Shown here in pieces: positions 35,597 to 45,156 of a stretch of 64,000 bases of DNA; position 1 is the first letter of the stretch, and the number at the start of each line of letters is the position of its first letter. Position numbers and translations under genes: made by a program. The notes beneath the pieces were generated by a model. That model did not search any database. It saw nothing but the letters and a program-made list of their open reading frames with translations, and was not told the DNA's origin. Source of the stretch: Sphingobacterium sp. R2 (GTDB lineage Bacteria; Bacteroidota; Bacteroidia; Sphingobacteriales; Sphingobacteriaceae); the NCBI RefSeq assembly GCF_040760075.1, contig NZ_CP142884.1:5084001-5148000 (forward strand), written 5' to 3'.

Positions 35597-35607
35597 CTTA
35601 TCTTATA

Positions 35608-36966
35608 TTACATTGGTCTTTGACCTATTTCTGGATTGAGCTGTAAATATTTATTTGCTACTGGATATACATAGCTGGCACTATTAATTTTGAGCGTGTA
35701 GTCTTGATTTATAAATTGCCTTTTAAATTCTTTCGCCAACTTAGCATCGAGATTGAACCGACGCATATCCAACCATCGTAAACCTGTCCCGAAAAACTCG
35801 CGACGGCGTTCATCGACTATAAGCTGGAGTGCTTGATCAGCAGAGTTCGCCACTAGAGGTGTAAAATCCTGTTGCTTGAATCGCTTAGCGCGCAGCTTGT
35901 TGACAAATTCCATTGCTGTCGCTGTATTTCCTTTTCGCGCCTCAACTTCCGCTTTGATAAGCAACATTTCAGGGACAGAAGGTCCAGCATTAGGAGCACC
36001 GGCCATTACGTTCATTTTTTTTGAGCGCAATGCGCCACTTGGCATCTGACCGGTACCAGCTTGCATATAAACCGTACGTCGAAGATCTTTAGTGTCAAAA
36101 AGAGAAACAAGCTCGGGATTTAATTGTTGATCAATCATTTGTCCCACCTGCTTTAAAAAATAGGTTTCAGGATGATTGAACGGAAGAGGATATCCAGATG
36201 CCGATGTAGCGAACTGTTGTAAATCTAAAAGTGTTGCATTGTATTGAAGGGCTGCATCTGCATGCTTAGCGGCCAAATCGAAATTACGCATATGAAGATG
36301 TACAATCGCCAACAATGCTTCTACAGCGGCTTTATTGGGATGCCTCTTCGTACTTGCGGTTGTCGGAATATCAACTAATGCTTCGTCCAAATCCTGAAGT
36401 ATCTGCGCATACACCTGGCCGAGCGATCCCCGCTTTAGCGAAGCAAATAAATCAGGTTGTAGAAGCATTGGTACCCCCATTGCGTTTCCCGCATTCTGCG
36501 GGTTATAGATATCTCCATAGAGATTAGCCAAAACGAAATAAGCATACGCTCTTTGGATTTTCGCCTCTGCCAAGAGTGCACGCTTATCCTTCTCTAAACC
36601 ATCCTGACTTTGCATCACTCCAGCAATGACTTCATTGGCCGTATAAATCTGTTTATAAGGTCTGGACCAGTTCAGATCTTCTGTGTTATCCGGCACAAGT
36701 TGCGAGGACCAAATATAGGGCCACGCGACACTTTCCGTTTGTTGTTGTTGGTATGCCAGGTTAGCGAAAGTGACATCATCACTAGATAATATAGGTGTAC
36801 TAAAAGTTGGCGAAAATACCGTTGAATTGTTTAAGAGATAAGCATAATCTGTCGTATACTTTAATTCCCTACGATTATACTGCTCGACTTCCACATATTT
36901 ACGGCAGCCCTGCATAACGGCTGTCAGCGCAAAAATCGATGCAAAAAAAATATATTTTGTTTTCAT
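35608..36966 (-). CDS. SusD/RagB-family lipoprotein, second locus
   Basis: 452 residues, shorter than many SusD. Lipobox MQGC (Cys21), then RKYVEVEQYNRRELKY; the C-terminal VDERRREFFGTGLRWLDMRR is the SusD signature. It follows SusC directly (12 bp). The ligand is unknown; the absence of any glycoside hydrolase in the operon and the presence of protease and thioredoxin genes argue for a non-glycan substrate. Confidence 0.93.
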   Translation of the reverse strand: MKTKYIFFASIFALTAVMQGCRKYVEVEQYNRRELKYTTDYAYLLNNSTVFSPTFSTPILSSDDVTFANLAYQQQQTESVAWPYIWSSQLVPDNTEDLNWSRPYKQIYTANEVIAGVMQSQDGLEKDKRALLAEAKIQRAYAYFVLANLYGDIYNPQNAGNAMGVPMLLQPDLFASLKRGSLGQVYAQILQDLDEALVDIPTTASTKRHPNKAAVEALLAIVHLHMRNFDLAAKHADAALQYNATLLDLQQFATSASGYPLPFNHPETYFLKQVGQMIDQQLNPELVSLFDTKDLRRTVYMQAGTGQMPSGALRSKKMNVMAGAPNAGPSVPEMLLIKAEVEARKGNTATAMEFVNKLRAKRFKQQDFTPLVANSADQALQLIVDERRREFFGTGLRWLDMRRFNLDAKLAKEFKRQFINQDYTLKINSASYVYPVANKYLQLNPEIGQRPM

Positions 36967-36978
36967 GCTGTTTGTTTT

Positions 36979-39900
36979 TTAAAAGGTGGCGTCAATCGTT
37001 AAGAAAAAATTCTTGGTAGGCGGCAAATTATTATAGGAATTTGCGCGTACATAAAGGGGATCAATTCCTAATTTATTTGCTTTCCAAAGAATACCTAAAT
37101 TTCGTACGGCTGCATTTACACCGACAGATTTAAACGGTGTCCGCTTAAGCGAATTGGATGGTATACTATATCCTAATGATATTTGTTGAAAGCGTATATG
37201 GCTCGCATCAATCACCATTACCTCGGAATCTCTAAACCTGTTATAACTATTTGTATTTATATTTTTTAAGCCCGGGACATTTGTTGTTGCTTCATCACCC
37301 GGATTTCGCCAACGCGCTGTCTGCATCTTGTTTGTGTTTAGCACGCCATAGAAAGTACCTTGGTATTGTGGATAATTACCAAATGTTTCCAGACGTTTGA
37401 CATTTCCCAGATCATAGGTAATACGAAAGCCAAGATTAATCCCTTTATATGAAAATGTATTCATAAAACCACCAAAGTAAGGCGCCGTTTTACGTCCCAT
37501 ATACACGAGATCTTCACGGATAAATAAATTTCGCCCTCCCTGCGTACTTTTTACGATTTCACCATTGGCTTTGGCGATTTGTGACTGTCCTGTCTCATCG
37601 AGGCCGGCCCACTTATAGCCGTATAGATAATCCAACGGCATCCCTTCTAGTAAAGAACCACTGATGTAGTGACTAATATCTTTTGCTATTAAACGTGAAT
37701 CCGTAACTTTATTGGTGTTGTAAGAAAAATTAAGGATGGAACTCCATGAAAAGTCTTTCTTGCGAATGAGAAGTCCCTGAATACCCAGATCGATCCCATT
37801 AGATTGCATCGTTCCACCATTAAATTGGAGGTCTGTCCATCCATATGTCGCATTATAAGGAAAACTATATAGGATATCACGCGTATGTTTTTTATAAAGA
37901 TCAAATGCTATGTTTAATCTGTTATTGATCAAACCGATATCAAGTCCGTAATTTTGTGTATACACTTTTTCCCATCCAACCTCAGGATTTCGTGGCTGCG
38001 ATATTGACGCCGGTATTTCACCTGTTGCATAATCAGCCCCTTCAACGCTGATGATGGTAACATTGGATCCACCCTGTGGCACTGTACCACCCACACCATA
38101 GGTAACACGTAAATTCAGCGCATTCAGCCAATTGACTTCTTGCATAAAACGTTCGGATTTGATATTCCATTTGGCACCAGCTGACCAGATTGGTTTGGCT
38201 CGCTTCGATCTGGAAATACCAACCAACGTAAGATCGTCAAAACGTGCACTTGCAGACAAAATGTACCTATCCTTAAGAAATGATAATGCTCCATTTGAAT
38301 AATAAGACATCTTGCGTAGGTTAGCTCTGCTAATTCCATCCGAACCTGTAATCGACTGCTGCCAGCCCTCAATACCCATGAAGCTACCAAGCTGATTATA
38401 CGGAGCGATTGAATAGGTATCTTCATTAAAGCCATATCCCGTTTGTGATGAGCTAAAGCCTGTTTGAGAACTAATCTCTACTCCTGCGAGAAGACTTAAA
38501 TTAACGAAGTCACCCCACGTCTTATTGACATTACCTTGCAAGCGAATATTATACTGTGTGGCATTTTGGTCTCGCAATGCGATTCTTCCGCCTTGTACGA
38601 AATTTCTGGTGAACGTATTATTTTGGAAATCTACTGTGGAATAATAATTTAAAAAGTCACGCATCGAATAACTCTTTAATTCGTCAAGATTTCGACTGTT
38701 TGCAATGGTACGTTGAAGCATACCTGACAGGCTGATGTTAGCCCAGCTAGTCACTTTGGCATTGAGATCAGCATTAATTCTTATCCGATTGTCTGCGGTG
38801 GTATATTTGTTGTAGTCCAATTCATCTATTGGACTATAGGTCCAGTCATACAATCCAATCTCTTTTAGATTTGCTGCTACAGACTCTGTAAAACGCAATG
38901 ATCGCCGATTTCTACTTCCATCGGGATTAACCAATAATTCGTATGGCCTTAATCCCTCAGTCGAATTGCCAATGGCGTTTGCCGCAACTTGGTTAGCAAC
39001 CGTATTCGTATAATTATAATTCAATCCCGTTGTCAAACTTAATCGTTGATTTAAAAAGTTTGTCGATAAAGTTGAATTCATAAAAAAGGACTGGGCCTGA
39101 TTGGACCGGAATACGGGAACATCCTTTGCGTAGCTGCCCGAGAACGCATAAGTTGTCCTTCCATTTCCACCTGAAAGGGAAAGGTTATGCTGTTGGGTCA
39201 CTGCATGCTGTAGCAAGTATTTGCGAATTTGGCTGGTATTGTCAATTTGACCTAAACGGTCGAGCTGTTTAGCTAATTCATCATCGCTGATCAATCCCTT
39301 TTTATTTTTATACATCCATTGAACCGCTTCACTAGCAGGCTTATTGGTATTAAAGGGTTGCCATGAAGAATTCCAATCTTCTGGATCAGCTATCCAACCG
39401 TAATCGAACATTTCCTTTTCAAAATCAATATACTGTGAAGTGGTCATCCGATCCAAGCTATTAAGATTAGCTGGAGCTGAAATACTGAGGCTAGTATTAT
39501 ATGAAATGACGGGGTCGCCAATACGTCCTTTTTTTGTTTCAATGACGATAACACCATTTGCCGCCTGCGCCCCCCATATGGAAGCTGCTGCTGCATCTTT
39601 AAGTACGGTAATACTTTCGATATCTGCCGGATTTAAACGACTCAATATGGAATTGCTGGCAAATTGCGTGGTATTTTTTACCAAGTCCTGATCGATCGCC
39701 GGAAAGCCATCAATAACAATAAGTGGACGCTTAGAATCACCGTCTGTGTTGAAACTATTTACTCCCCTGACGGTGACTGAATTCTTCACCGGGTCAACCT
39801 GTACGCCTGGAATCATGCCTGCAATGCGGTCCAAAAGATTGACGGATGGCACTTCCTTTAACTGTTTAGCGGTAATTTGGCCAAACGCCCCAGTTGCACG

Positions 39901-40515
39901 ATCTTTCGCGATTTTTTGGTATCCTGTCGACACAACTTCAACCTCATCCAGTTGATTGTTAACCGACCCCAAGGTGACATTGATCTGTGTTTCGCTGCCG
40001 ATTACCTTTCGGGTAGGCTCCATACCAACATAAGAAAAAATGATTGCCTCTGCTGGATCCTTCAGGCGAAGGGTATAGCTTCCATCACTACTAGTGGTTA
40101 CACCCGATCGTACGGCATAGCCATCCGGTATGACAGTAACACCAGCAAGTGCCACCCCGTTATTGTCTTTAACCTTGCCCGTAATGACTTTCCAGAAGCG
40201 GTCGTCTCCATCATTGTCACGTTTACCCCGCGAATCTTTTATAATCGTGAAATAATTGTTCTGTACATAAAGGAATAAGAAGTTGTTTGGATAAAGAAGT
40301 TCTTTTAACACGGTCTCCACAGGAAGCCTTTTGTTTTTTGGAATATCCTCACTGTTAACAAAGGCATCCCGGATCAGCCCCTCTTCATAGGAAAATTTAG
40401 TTCCGTAGATCCGGGTAACTTCGCTAAGAGCCTGACTGAGACTCGCTCTTTTTTGCGCAAAACTACCCGTGGTACTCAGCAGGCAGACTATAGGCACAAG
40501 TAATTTAGTTTTCAT
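36979..40515 (-). CDS. SusC/RagA TonB-linked transporter with STN domain, second locus
   Basis: 1178 residues. Signal peptide to about 20, STN-like domain at about 21-95 (SLSQALSEVTRIYGTKFSYE), carboxypeptidase-like domain at about 110-190, plug with VVSTGYQKIAKDRATGAFGQ and NSVTVRGVNSFNTDGD, then the beta-barrel. Together with SusD it forms an outer-membrane importer and, through STN, signals to FecR. It starts 27 bp after the FecR stop. Confidence 0.95.
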   Translation of the reverse strand: MKTKLLVPIVCLLSTTGSFAQKRASLSQALSEVTRIYGTKFSYEEGLIRDAFVNSEDIPKNKRLPVETVLKELLYPNNFLFLYVQNNYFTIIKDSRGKRDNDGDDRFWKVITGKVKDNNGVALAGVTVIPDGYAVRSGVTTSSDGSYTLRLKDPAEAIIFSYVGMEPTRKVIGSETQINVTLGSVNNQLDEVEVVSTGYQKIAKDRATGAFGQITAKQLKEVPSVNLLDRIAGMIPGVQVDPVKNSVTVRGVNSFNTDGDSKRPLIVIDGFPAIDQDLVKNTTQFASNSILSRLNPADIESITVLKDAAAASIWGAQAANGVIVIETKKGRIGDPVISYNTSLSISAPANLNSLDRMTTSQYIDFEKEMFDYGWIADPEDWNSSWQPFNTNKPASEAVQWMYKNKKGLISDDELAKQLDRLGQIDNTSQIRKYLLQHAVTQQHNLSLSGGNGRTTYAFSGSYAKDVPVFRSNQAQSFFMNSTLSTNFLNQRLSLTTGLNYNYTNTVANQVAANAIGNSTEGLRPYELLVNPDGSRNRRSLRFTESVAANLKEIGLYDWTYSPIDELDYNKYTTADNRIRINADLNAKVTSWANISLSGMLQRTIANSRNLDELKSYSMRDFLNYYSTVDFQNNTFTRNFVQGGRIALRDQNATQYNIRLQGNVNKTWGDFVNLSLLAGVEISSQTGFSSSQTGYGFNEDTYSIAPYNQLGSFMGIEGWQQSITGSDGISRANLRKMSYYSNGALSFLKDRYILSASARFDDLTLVGISRSKRAKPIWSAGAKWNIKSERFMQEVNWLNALNLRVTYGVGGTVPQGGSNVTIISVEGADYATGEIPASISQPRNPEVGWEKVYTQNYGLDIGLINNRLNIAFDLYKKHTRDILYSFPYNATYGWTDLQFNGGTMQSNGIDLGIQGLLIRKKDFSWSSILNFSYNTNKVTDSRLIAKDISHYISGSLLEGMPLDYLYGYKWAGLDETGQSQIAKANGEIVKSTQGGRNLFIREDLVYMGRKTAPYFGGFMNTFSYKGINLGFRITYDLGNVKRLETFGNYPQYQGTFYGVLNTNKMQTARWRNPGDEATTNVPGLKNINTNSYNRFRDSEVMVIDASHIRFQQISLGYSIPSNSLKRTPFKSVGVNAAVRNLGILWKANKLGIDPLYVRANSYNNLPPTKNFFLTIDATF

Positions 40516-40542
40516 AAATTTCGATTGATTAGTGCTCGTTTT

Positions 40543-41571
40543 TTAATTAGGTTTTATTATTATTTGTTTGTTTTTCATTTCGATGTTTACATTCATGGTA
40601 TGTTTGATAACAAAGAGGATGTCATCTATTTTTTTGATTGGTATAACACCTGTAAATCGCTTATTGAGCAATGTTGAATCTTCTACGACAACTTGATAGC
40701 CATAGTTATCTTCCAATACATCTACAATATTTGCTAAGCTGCTATGCTCAATACTGAGTTCACCGCGCGTCCAGGATAGCACCCTATTGGCATCGTTATT
40801 AACAACACGATTTTCCTTTGCCGATGTATCATAGACAAAAGTCTCTCCTGGTTTTAGGATACGATCTTCACCGTTTTGTCCCTGAATACGGACACTTCCC
40901 TCAAACAGCGCCACTTCAATACGCCCACGGCGGTCCTTTACATTAAACTTTGTCCCCAAAACAGTTAATGAAAGGTCGCCCACATGTACAACAAAGAAGT
41001 CGCTTTCGCGCAGGCGATTTTTAACGGCGGTGTGCTTTACCTCGAACATGCCTTCTCCTTCAAGCCAAACTTCGCGCGGTTTATCCGTTTTCCAACTGCG
41101 GATGTATGAAATGTGAGAATTACTATTTAGCCTGATGATAGAAGAATCCGGAAGAGAAAGCAGACGTTGTTCGCCGAAGGCCGTATTGGTCTCCTTAGTC
41201 CCAAATTGACTAACATCATATGCCACCATAATGAATACCAAGATGGCTGCTGCAGAGGCTGTCCATCGGAATAAAGTGCGTAAGATTCGACTACGGTGTT
41301 TTTTGCTTTCGTAGATTGGAATTTGTGCTTGAATCCTCTCCCAGCGCTGTTCACTACCTAAGGTACTTTTTGCAGTCGTCTGATTTTGGATCAATAAAAT
41401 CCATGTTTTGGCAAGCGCCATTTCGTCTGAAAGATGTGGATAATAAAGACTAAGTTCAGACCAAAAATCGGTTGAGGCGTCTGCCGGCATTAAAGCCGCC
41501 AATACAAAATCCTCATCCGCAAAAAAATCTGCCGACTTATAATCTTTATATTTTGATAATCGAGAGTTCAT
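40543..41571 (-). CDS. FecR-type anti-sigma factor, second locus
   Basis: 342 residues. N-terminal cytoplasmic part to about 95, membrane segment at about 97-113 (ASAAAILVFIMVAYDV), periplasmic FecR domain (LPDSSIIRLNSNSHISY, GEGMFEVKH, VLGTKFNVKD) and DUF4974 C-terminus (SLANIVDVLEDNYGYQVVVE). It controls the sigma factor encoded just upstream and is followed by susC. Confidence 0.93.
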   Translation of the reverse strand: MNSRLSKYKDYKSADFFADEDFVLAALMPADASTDFWSELSLYYPHLSDEMALAKTWILLIQNQTTAKSTLGSEQRWERIQAQIPIYESKKHRSRILRTLFRWTASAAAILVFIMVAYDVSQFGTKETNTAFGEQRLLSLPDSSIIRLNSNSHISYIRSWKTDKPREVWLEGEGMFEVKHTAVKNRLRESDFFVVHVGDLSLTVLGTKFNVKDRRGRIEVALFEGSVRIQGQNGEDRILKPGETFVYDTSAKENRVVNNDANRVLSWTRGELSIEHSSLANIVDVLEDNYGYQVVVEDSTLLNKRFTGVIPIKKIDDILFVIKHTMNVNIEMKNKQIIIKPN

Positions 41572-41744
41572 ACTGTTTTATATAGGTTACACCTCTCGAC
41601 AGAATTTTACCCCACTCAATTATATTTTTTTTAAAAAAAATAGACTTCCTCAACCAAATCATCATCAAACAGCGCTAACACAGACTATGATTGTAAATAC
41701 TGCCTATTATTTATTCGGGAGAAATTTGAAGATAGGTGAAAAAT

Positions 41745-42341
41745 TTAAGGATAACGTAGCGCGTTAAGTACATGCAGTAATACCAATAAACCAAATGCAC
41801 CAAAATGTTTTCGCAAACTATCGAGGGCCCTATAGTACAATTTATAGGTATCTTTTGTAGAGAGTCCCATAATTTCGGCGATTTCGTCATACGGCAATTC
41901 TTCAAAAAACCGGAGGTGTATAACTTCTCTTTGGCGTGCTGTCATCTGCTGCAGTGCTTGATCAAGCTTATCTCTAATCTCATGCGCACGCTCTTGACGG
42001 ATCATACTGAGATCGTGAGGTAATTCAATAGTAAACGGCAAATAATCAAGGGAAGATTGCGTAACATCTGCCCTTCGCAGCGATTGTTCTATTTTCTTGA
42101 TCAACGTCCTTCGAAACGCTTTAAAAAGATAATTCTTTACAGCAACATCTGCACTTAAGGTATCTTTGTTGCACCATAGCTTTACAAATAGCTCTTGAAT
42201 ACTATCCTCGATGATTTCTTCGTCTTGCGTAAATTTAAATCCATAATTGAACAACAGGTGGTTGTAGCGTTCAAAAAGTATTTTGAACGAAGGTTCATGT
42301 CCAACTTGAAACATTTGCCAAATCTGTTGATCAGAGTTCAT
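41745..42341 (-). CDS. ECF-type sigma factor, second locus
   Basis: 198 residues. Region 2 at about 15-80 (SFKILFERYNHLLFNYGFKF, EDSIQELFVKLWCNKD) and region 4 at about 128-180 (MTARQREVIHLRFFEELPYD, EIAEIMGLSTKDTYKLYYRA). The hydrophobic C-terminal tail (AFGLLVLLHVLNAL) is as in other FecR-partnered sigma factors. The 173-bp gap to fecR holds no gene. Confidence 0.93.
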   Translation of the reverse strand: MNSDQQIWQMFQVGHEPSFKILFERYNHLLFNYGFKFTQDEEIIEDSIQELFVKLWCNKDTLSADVAVKNYLFKAFRRTLIKKIEQSLRRADVTQSSLDYLPFTIELPHDLSMIRQERAHEIRDKLDQALQQMTARQREVIHLRFFEELPYDEIAEIMGLSTKDTYKLYYRALDSLRKHFGAFGLLVLLHVLNALRYP

Positions 42342-42606
42342 TTATAAATTTGAGCCGTTTTGCTTTTCAGTTTAAGTAGATAAAATTTAATTCAAATCTA
42401 GTAATTTTTTTTGATCAATCTAATCATTGATAAGATCTGCGTAAGCAATACTATTCAGCCTATTTTTGATTGTTTCCCTATTTATTAACCGATTTCCAAT
42501 TGGTCGGGAACTACCTATACGATTTCATTTACCCTAACAATACCTATTTCTGTCGCTACTCTCACGCATTTCATCTCATATTCCTAACACAACTTCGCTG
42601 AACTGA

Positions 42607-42614
42607 TAAATTTG
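42607..42614 (+). promoter_or_regulatory. TAnnTTTG promoter element before the receptor/sensor operon
   Basis: TAAATTTG matches the -7 consensus exactly and would start transcription near 42620, about 17 nt before the ATG at 42637. I see no clear -33 TTG. If right, transcription begins just before the HU-like leader ORF rather than just before the receptor signal peptide. Confidence 0.45.
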
Positions 42615-42636
42615 AACCGTAATCAGATTTTGAAGA

Positions 42637-42792
42637 ATGAACAGAAAAGAAACAATAGAACAGATCTCGAAACTATCTCAAGTAACAGCTGCAGACTGTG
42701 AAAAAGTCCTCACTGCTCTCGAAATCGTGCTTGGCCAAAAATTATCGAAAAAAAAAGGATTTCGGTACAGCTTCAACTTACTCTATAAAATT
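42637..42792 (+). other. HU/IHF-like 52-codon leader in frame with the receptor
   Basis: From ATG 42637, 52 codons read directly into the receptor ORF without a stop. The residues MNRKETIEQISKLSQVTAAD followed by an EKVLTALEIVL helix closely resemble the N-terminal helical arm of HU-family DNA-binding proteins (M.K.ELI..I....G....DAEKAL.AF). The beta-arm that contacts DNA is absent, since the receptor signal peptide begins at codon 53. It may be a relic fusion or a regulatory leader. Resemblance is by eye. Confidence 0.45.
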
Positions 42793-45138
42793 ATGGAAAA
42801 ATTAAAGGATAAAATCGTTATTATATTGTTTTTCACCTTAATTTCTACGGCTGTTCATGGTCAGATTTCCCTAACACAAAAAATAGGCGGAGTCGTTACC
42901 GATCGATTGTCCGGTAAGCAACTTGCTGCAGTGTCCATCCGGGTAATGGAAAAACCAGATTTGGTTGCAGTAACCTCCGATAAAGGGGAATTCGTTTTTC
43001 CTAATCTTCCAGTCGGAAGATATACCGTACAGGCTTATTGCCTAGGTTATGAGCTTACGGTGATTAAAGAGATTATGCTAACTTCTCAAAAAGAGGTCGC
43101 ATTAGAAATTGCGATGGATCCGACACATTATACCTTGAATGACGTGGTCGTGGTAGCCAATAAGGAACGAGCTTCTAATAAAATGGCTCTTACTGGGGGG
43201 CGTTTACTTCGGATTGAGGAAGTTAATCGGTATGCCGGTGGAATGGACGACCCCGCCCGCCTGGTTAGTTCTTTTGCCGGAGTAGCTACAAGTCTGGGAA
43301 ATAATGGCATCTCAGTACATGGAAATGCTCCAAGTATGCTTCAATGGAAACTTGAGGGAATAGAAATACCAAATCCAAATCACTTTGCAGATATAGCGAC
43401 TTTGGGCGGCGGCATACTGACTTCATTGAACACAAATGTCTTAGCCAATTCGGACTTCTATACTAGCGCCTTTCCTGCGGAATATAACAATGCCGTATCA
43501 GGGGTGTTTGACCTCAAATTGCGGACGGGAAATAATACGAAACATGAACATACCTTCCAGGCAGGCTTATTAGGCTTGGATTTCGCTTCGGAAGGACCTT
43601 TTAGCAGGAATAATGATGCCTCTTATTTGGTTAATTACCGCTATTCTACAACAGGCTTGATGAGCAAACTTAGCGCAGGGGAAACTAATGGACAATTATT
43701 GGATTATCAGGATCTCAATTTTAAATTAAACTTCCCAAGCAAGCATAAAGGAACTTTTTCAATGTGGGGGAACGCACTAGTCGATAGGTTTCGAACAAAA
43801 AAAGAACCGGAATCAAGCTGGACGTATGCGGATGATCATAAATCCTCAAAAACAGATCAGATGTCTGCAGCAGCCGGAATTACCCACCGCTATTTTTTTG
43901 AGCATGGCGGAATTCTTCGTACCACTTTGGCTACGACCTATTCGAATAATAAGGCAACCGAAGATATCATCAACGATCGTACCGAAATGCCCTATTTAAA
44001 TTTAAGAAACCGCTATACTAACTTGATTCTAACATCGTCTTTTGATAAAAAATATGCGGAGAAACATAGCAATAAAACCGGCTTTACGGTAACGAACATG
44101 TATTATAATACCCTGCTGGATCGTTCACCTTTTGTAGGAAAACCACTGCAGGCAATTTCCGAAGGAAAAGGGACAACCACATTGCTTTCCGCTTACAGCA
44201 GTTCATTAATTGAATTTAACAAAAAAATCTATGTTACATTAGGGCTAAATGCACAGCTATTAACCCTGAATAACCATTGGACCGTTGAGCCACGGGCTGC
44301 TATCCGGTGGTCTTCAGGACCTAAAAGCTCAATTGCTATGGCTTATGGCCTACATAGCCGTATGGAAAAGATGGACGTATATCTTGTAAGAGATAAAGCC
44401 AATGGCCAACCACTAAACAAGGATGTTGATTTCACCAAAGCACACCATCTGTCTTTATCCTATCAATACAAAGTGTCGGATAACATGCGTATCAAACTAG
44501 AGCCATTTTATCAATATCTTTTCCATGTACCAGTGATTGCGGATAGCTCATATTCCATCCTTAACCGCAACCTTTTCTACGTGGAAGATGCCTTGGTAAA
44601 CCGCGGCAAAGGACAGCATGTCGGATTGGATATTACAATCGAGCGCTACTTACAGAAAGGTGTTTATTATATGTTGACAGCCACACTATTTGACGCAAAA
44701 TTTGCGGGAGGTGACGCCATTTGGCATAACGGCAAATTTAACAGGCGTTTTATCATAAATGGATTGACAGGCAAAGAATGGTTTATAAACAAACAACAAC
44801 GGGATCTACTAAGCGTTAACCTAAAATTGACCCTACAAGGCGGAGAACGCTATGCTCCTGTACTGGAAAAATATTCCCTTAATCATCCCGATAAAGAAAT
44901 CCAATACGAGGAAAAAAATGCATTTGCCAAACAATTCTCCCCCATGTTTATCGCTAATTATTCGATAAGTTATAGACTTAACAGATTGAACCGATCGCAC
45001 GAGATTGCAATCAAATGGCTAAATGTTACGGGCGCAAAAGAGTATTATGGGCATCAATACAATCTAAAGACAGGAATCATAGAGCCTAAAAAACAGGCAA
45101 CATCACTTTTTAATATACTGTATAGAATGGATTTTTAA
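42793..45138 (+). CDS. TonB-dependent outer-membrane receptor with carboxypeptidase-like domain
   Basis: 781 residues from ATG 42793, which begins a signal peptide (MEKLKDKIVIILFFTLISTA, cleaved after VHGQ). The ORF is open back to ATG 42637. A carboxypeptidase-regulatory-like domain (about 34-115: GGVVTDRLSGKQLAAVSIRV) is followed by a plug (RYAGGMDDPARLVSSFAGV, GNAPSMLQWKLEGIEIPNPN) and a barrel ending in YRMDF. It is shorter than SusC and has no SusD partner. It is followed 18 bp later by LytS-type sensor genes in one operon. The ligand is unknown. Confidence 0.88.
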   Translation: MEKLKDKIVIILFFTLISTAVHGQISLTQKIGGVVTDRLSGKQLAAVSIRVMEKPDLVAVTSDKGEFVFPNLPVGRYTVQAYCLGYELTVIKEIMLTSQKEVALEIAMDPTHYTLNDVVVVANKERASNKMALTGGRLLRIEEVNRYAGGMDDPARLVSSFAGVATSLGNNGISVHGNAPSMLQWKLEGIEIPNPNHFADIATLGGGILTSLNTNVLANSDFYTSAFPAEYNNAVSGVFDLKLRTGNNTKHEHTFQAGLLGLDFASEGPFSRNNDASYLVNYRYSTTGLMSKLSAGETNGQLLDYQDLNFKLNFPSKHKGTFSMWGNALVDRFRTKKEPESSWTYADDHKSSKTDQMSAAAGITHRYFFEHGGILRTTLATTYSNNKATEDIINDRTEMPYLNLRNRYTNLILTSSFDKKYAEKHSNKTGFTVTNMYYNTLLDRSPFVGKPLQAISEGKGTTTLLSAYSSSLIEFNKKIYVTLGLNAQLLTLNNHWTVEPRAAIRWSSGPKSSIAMAYGLHSRMEKMDVYLVRDKANGQPLNKDVDFTKAHHLSLSYQYKVSDNMRIKLEPFYQYLFHVPVIADSSYSILNRNLFYVEDALVNRGKGQHVGLDITIERYLQKGVYYMLTATLFDAKFAGGDAIWHNGKFNRRFIINGLTGKEWFINKQQRDLLSVNLKLTLQGGERYAPVLEKYSLNHPDKEIQYEEKNAFAKQFSPMFIANYSISYRLNRLNRSHEIAIKWLNVTGAKEYYGHQYNLKTGIIEPKKQATSLFNILYRMDF

Positions 45139-45156
45139 TGTAATTTTAGTACCTAT

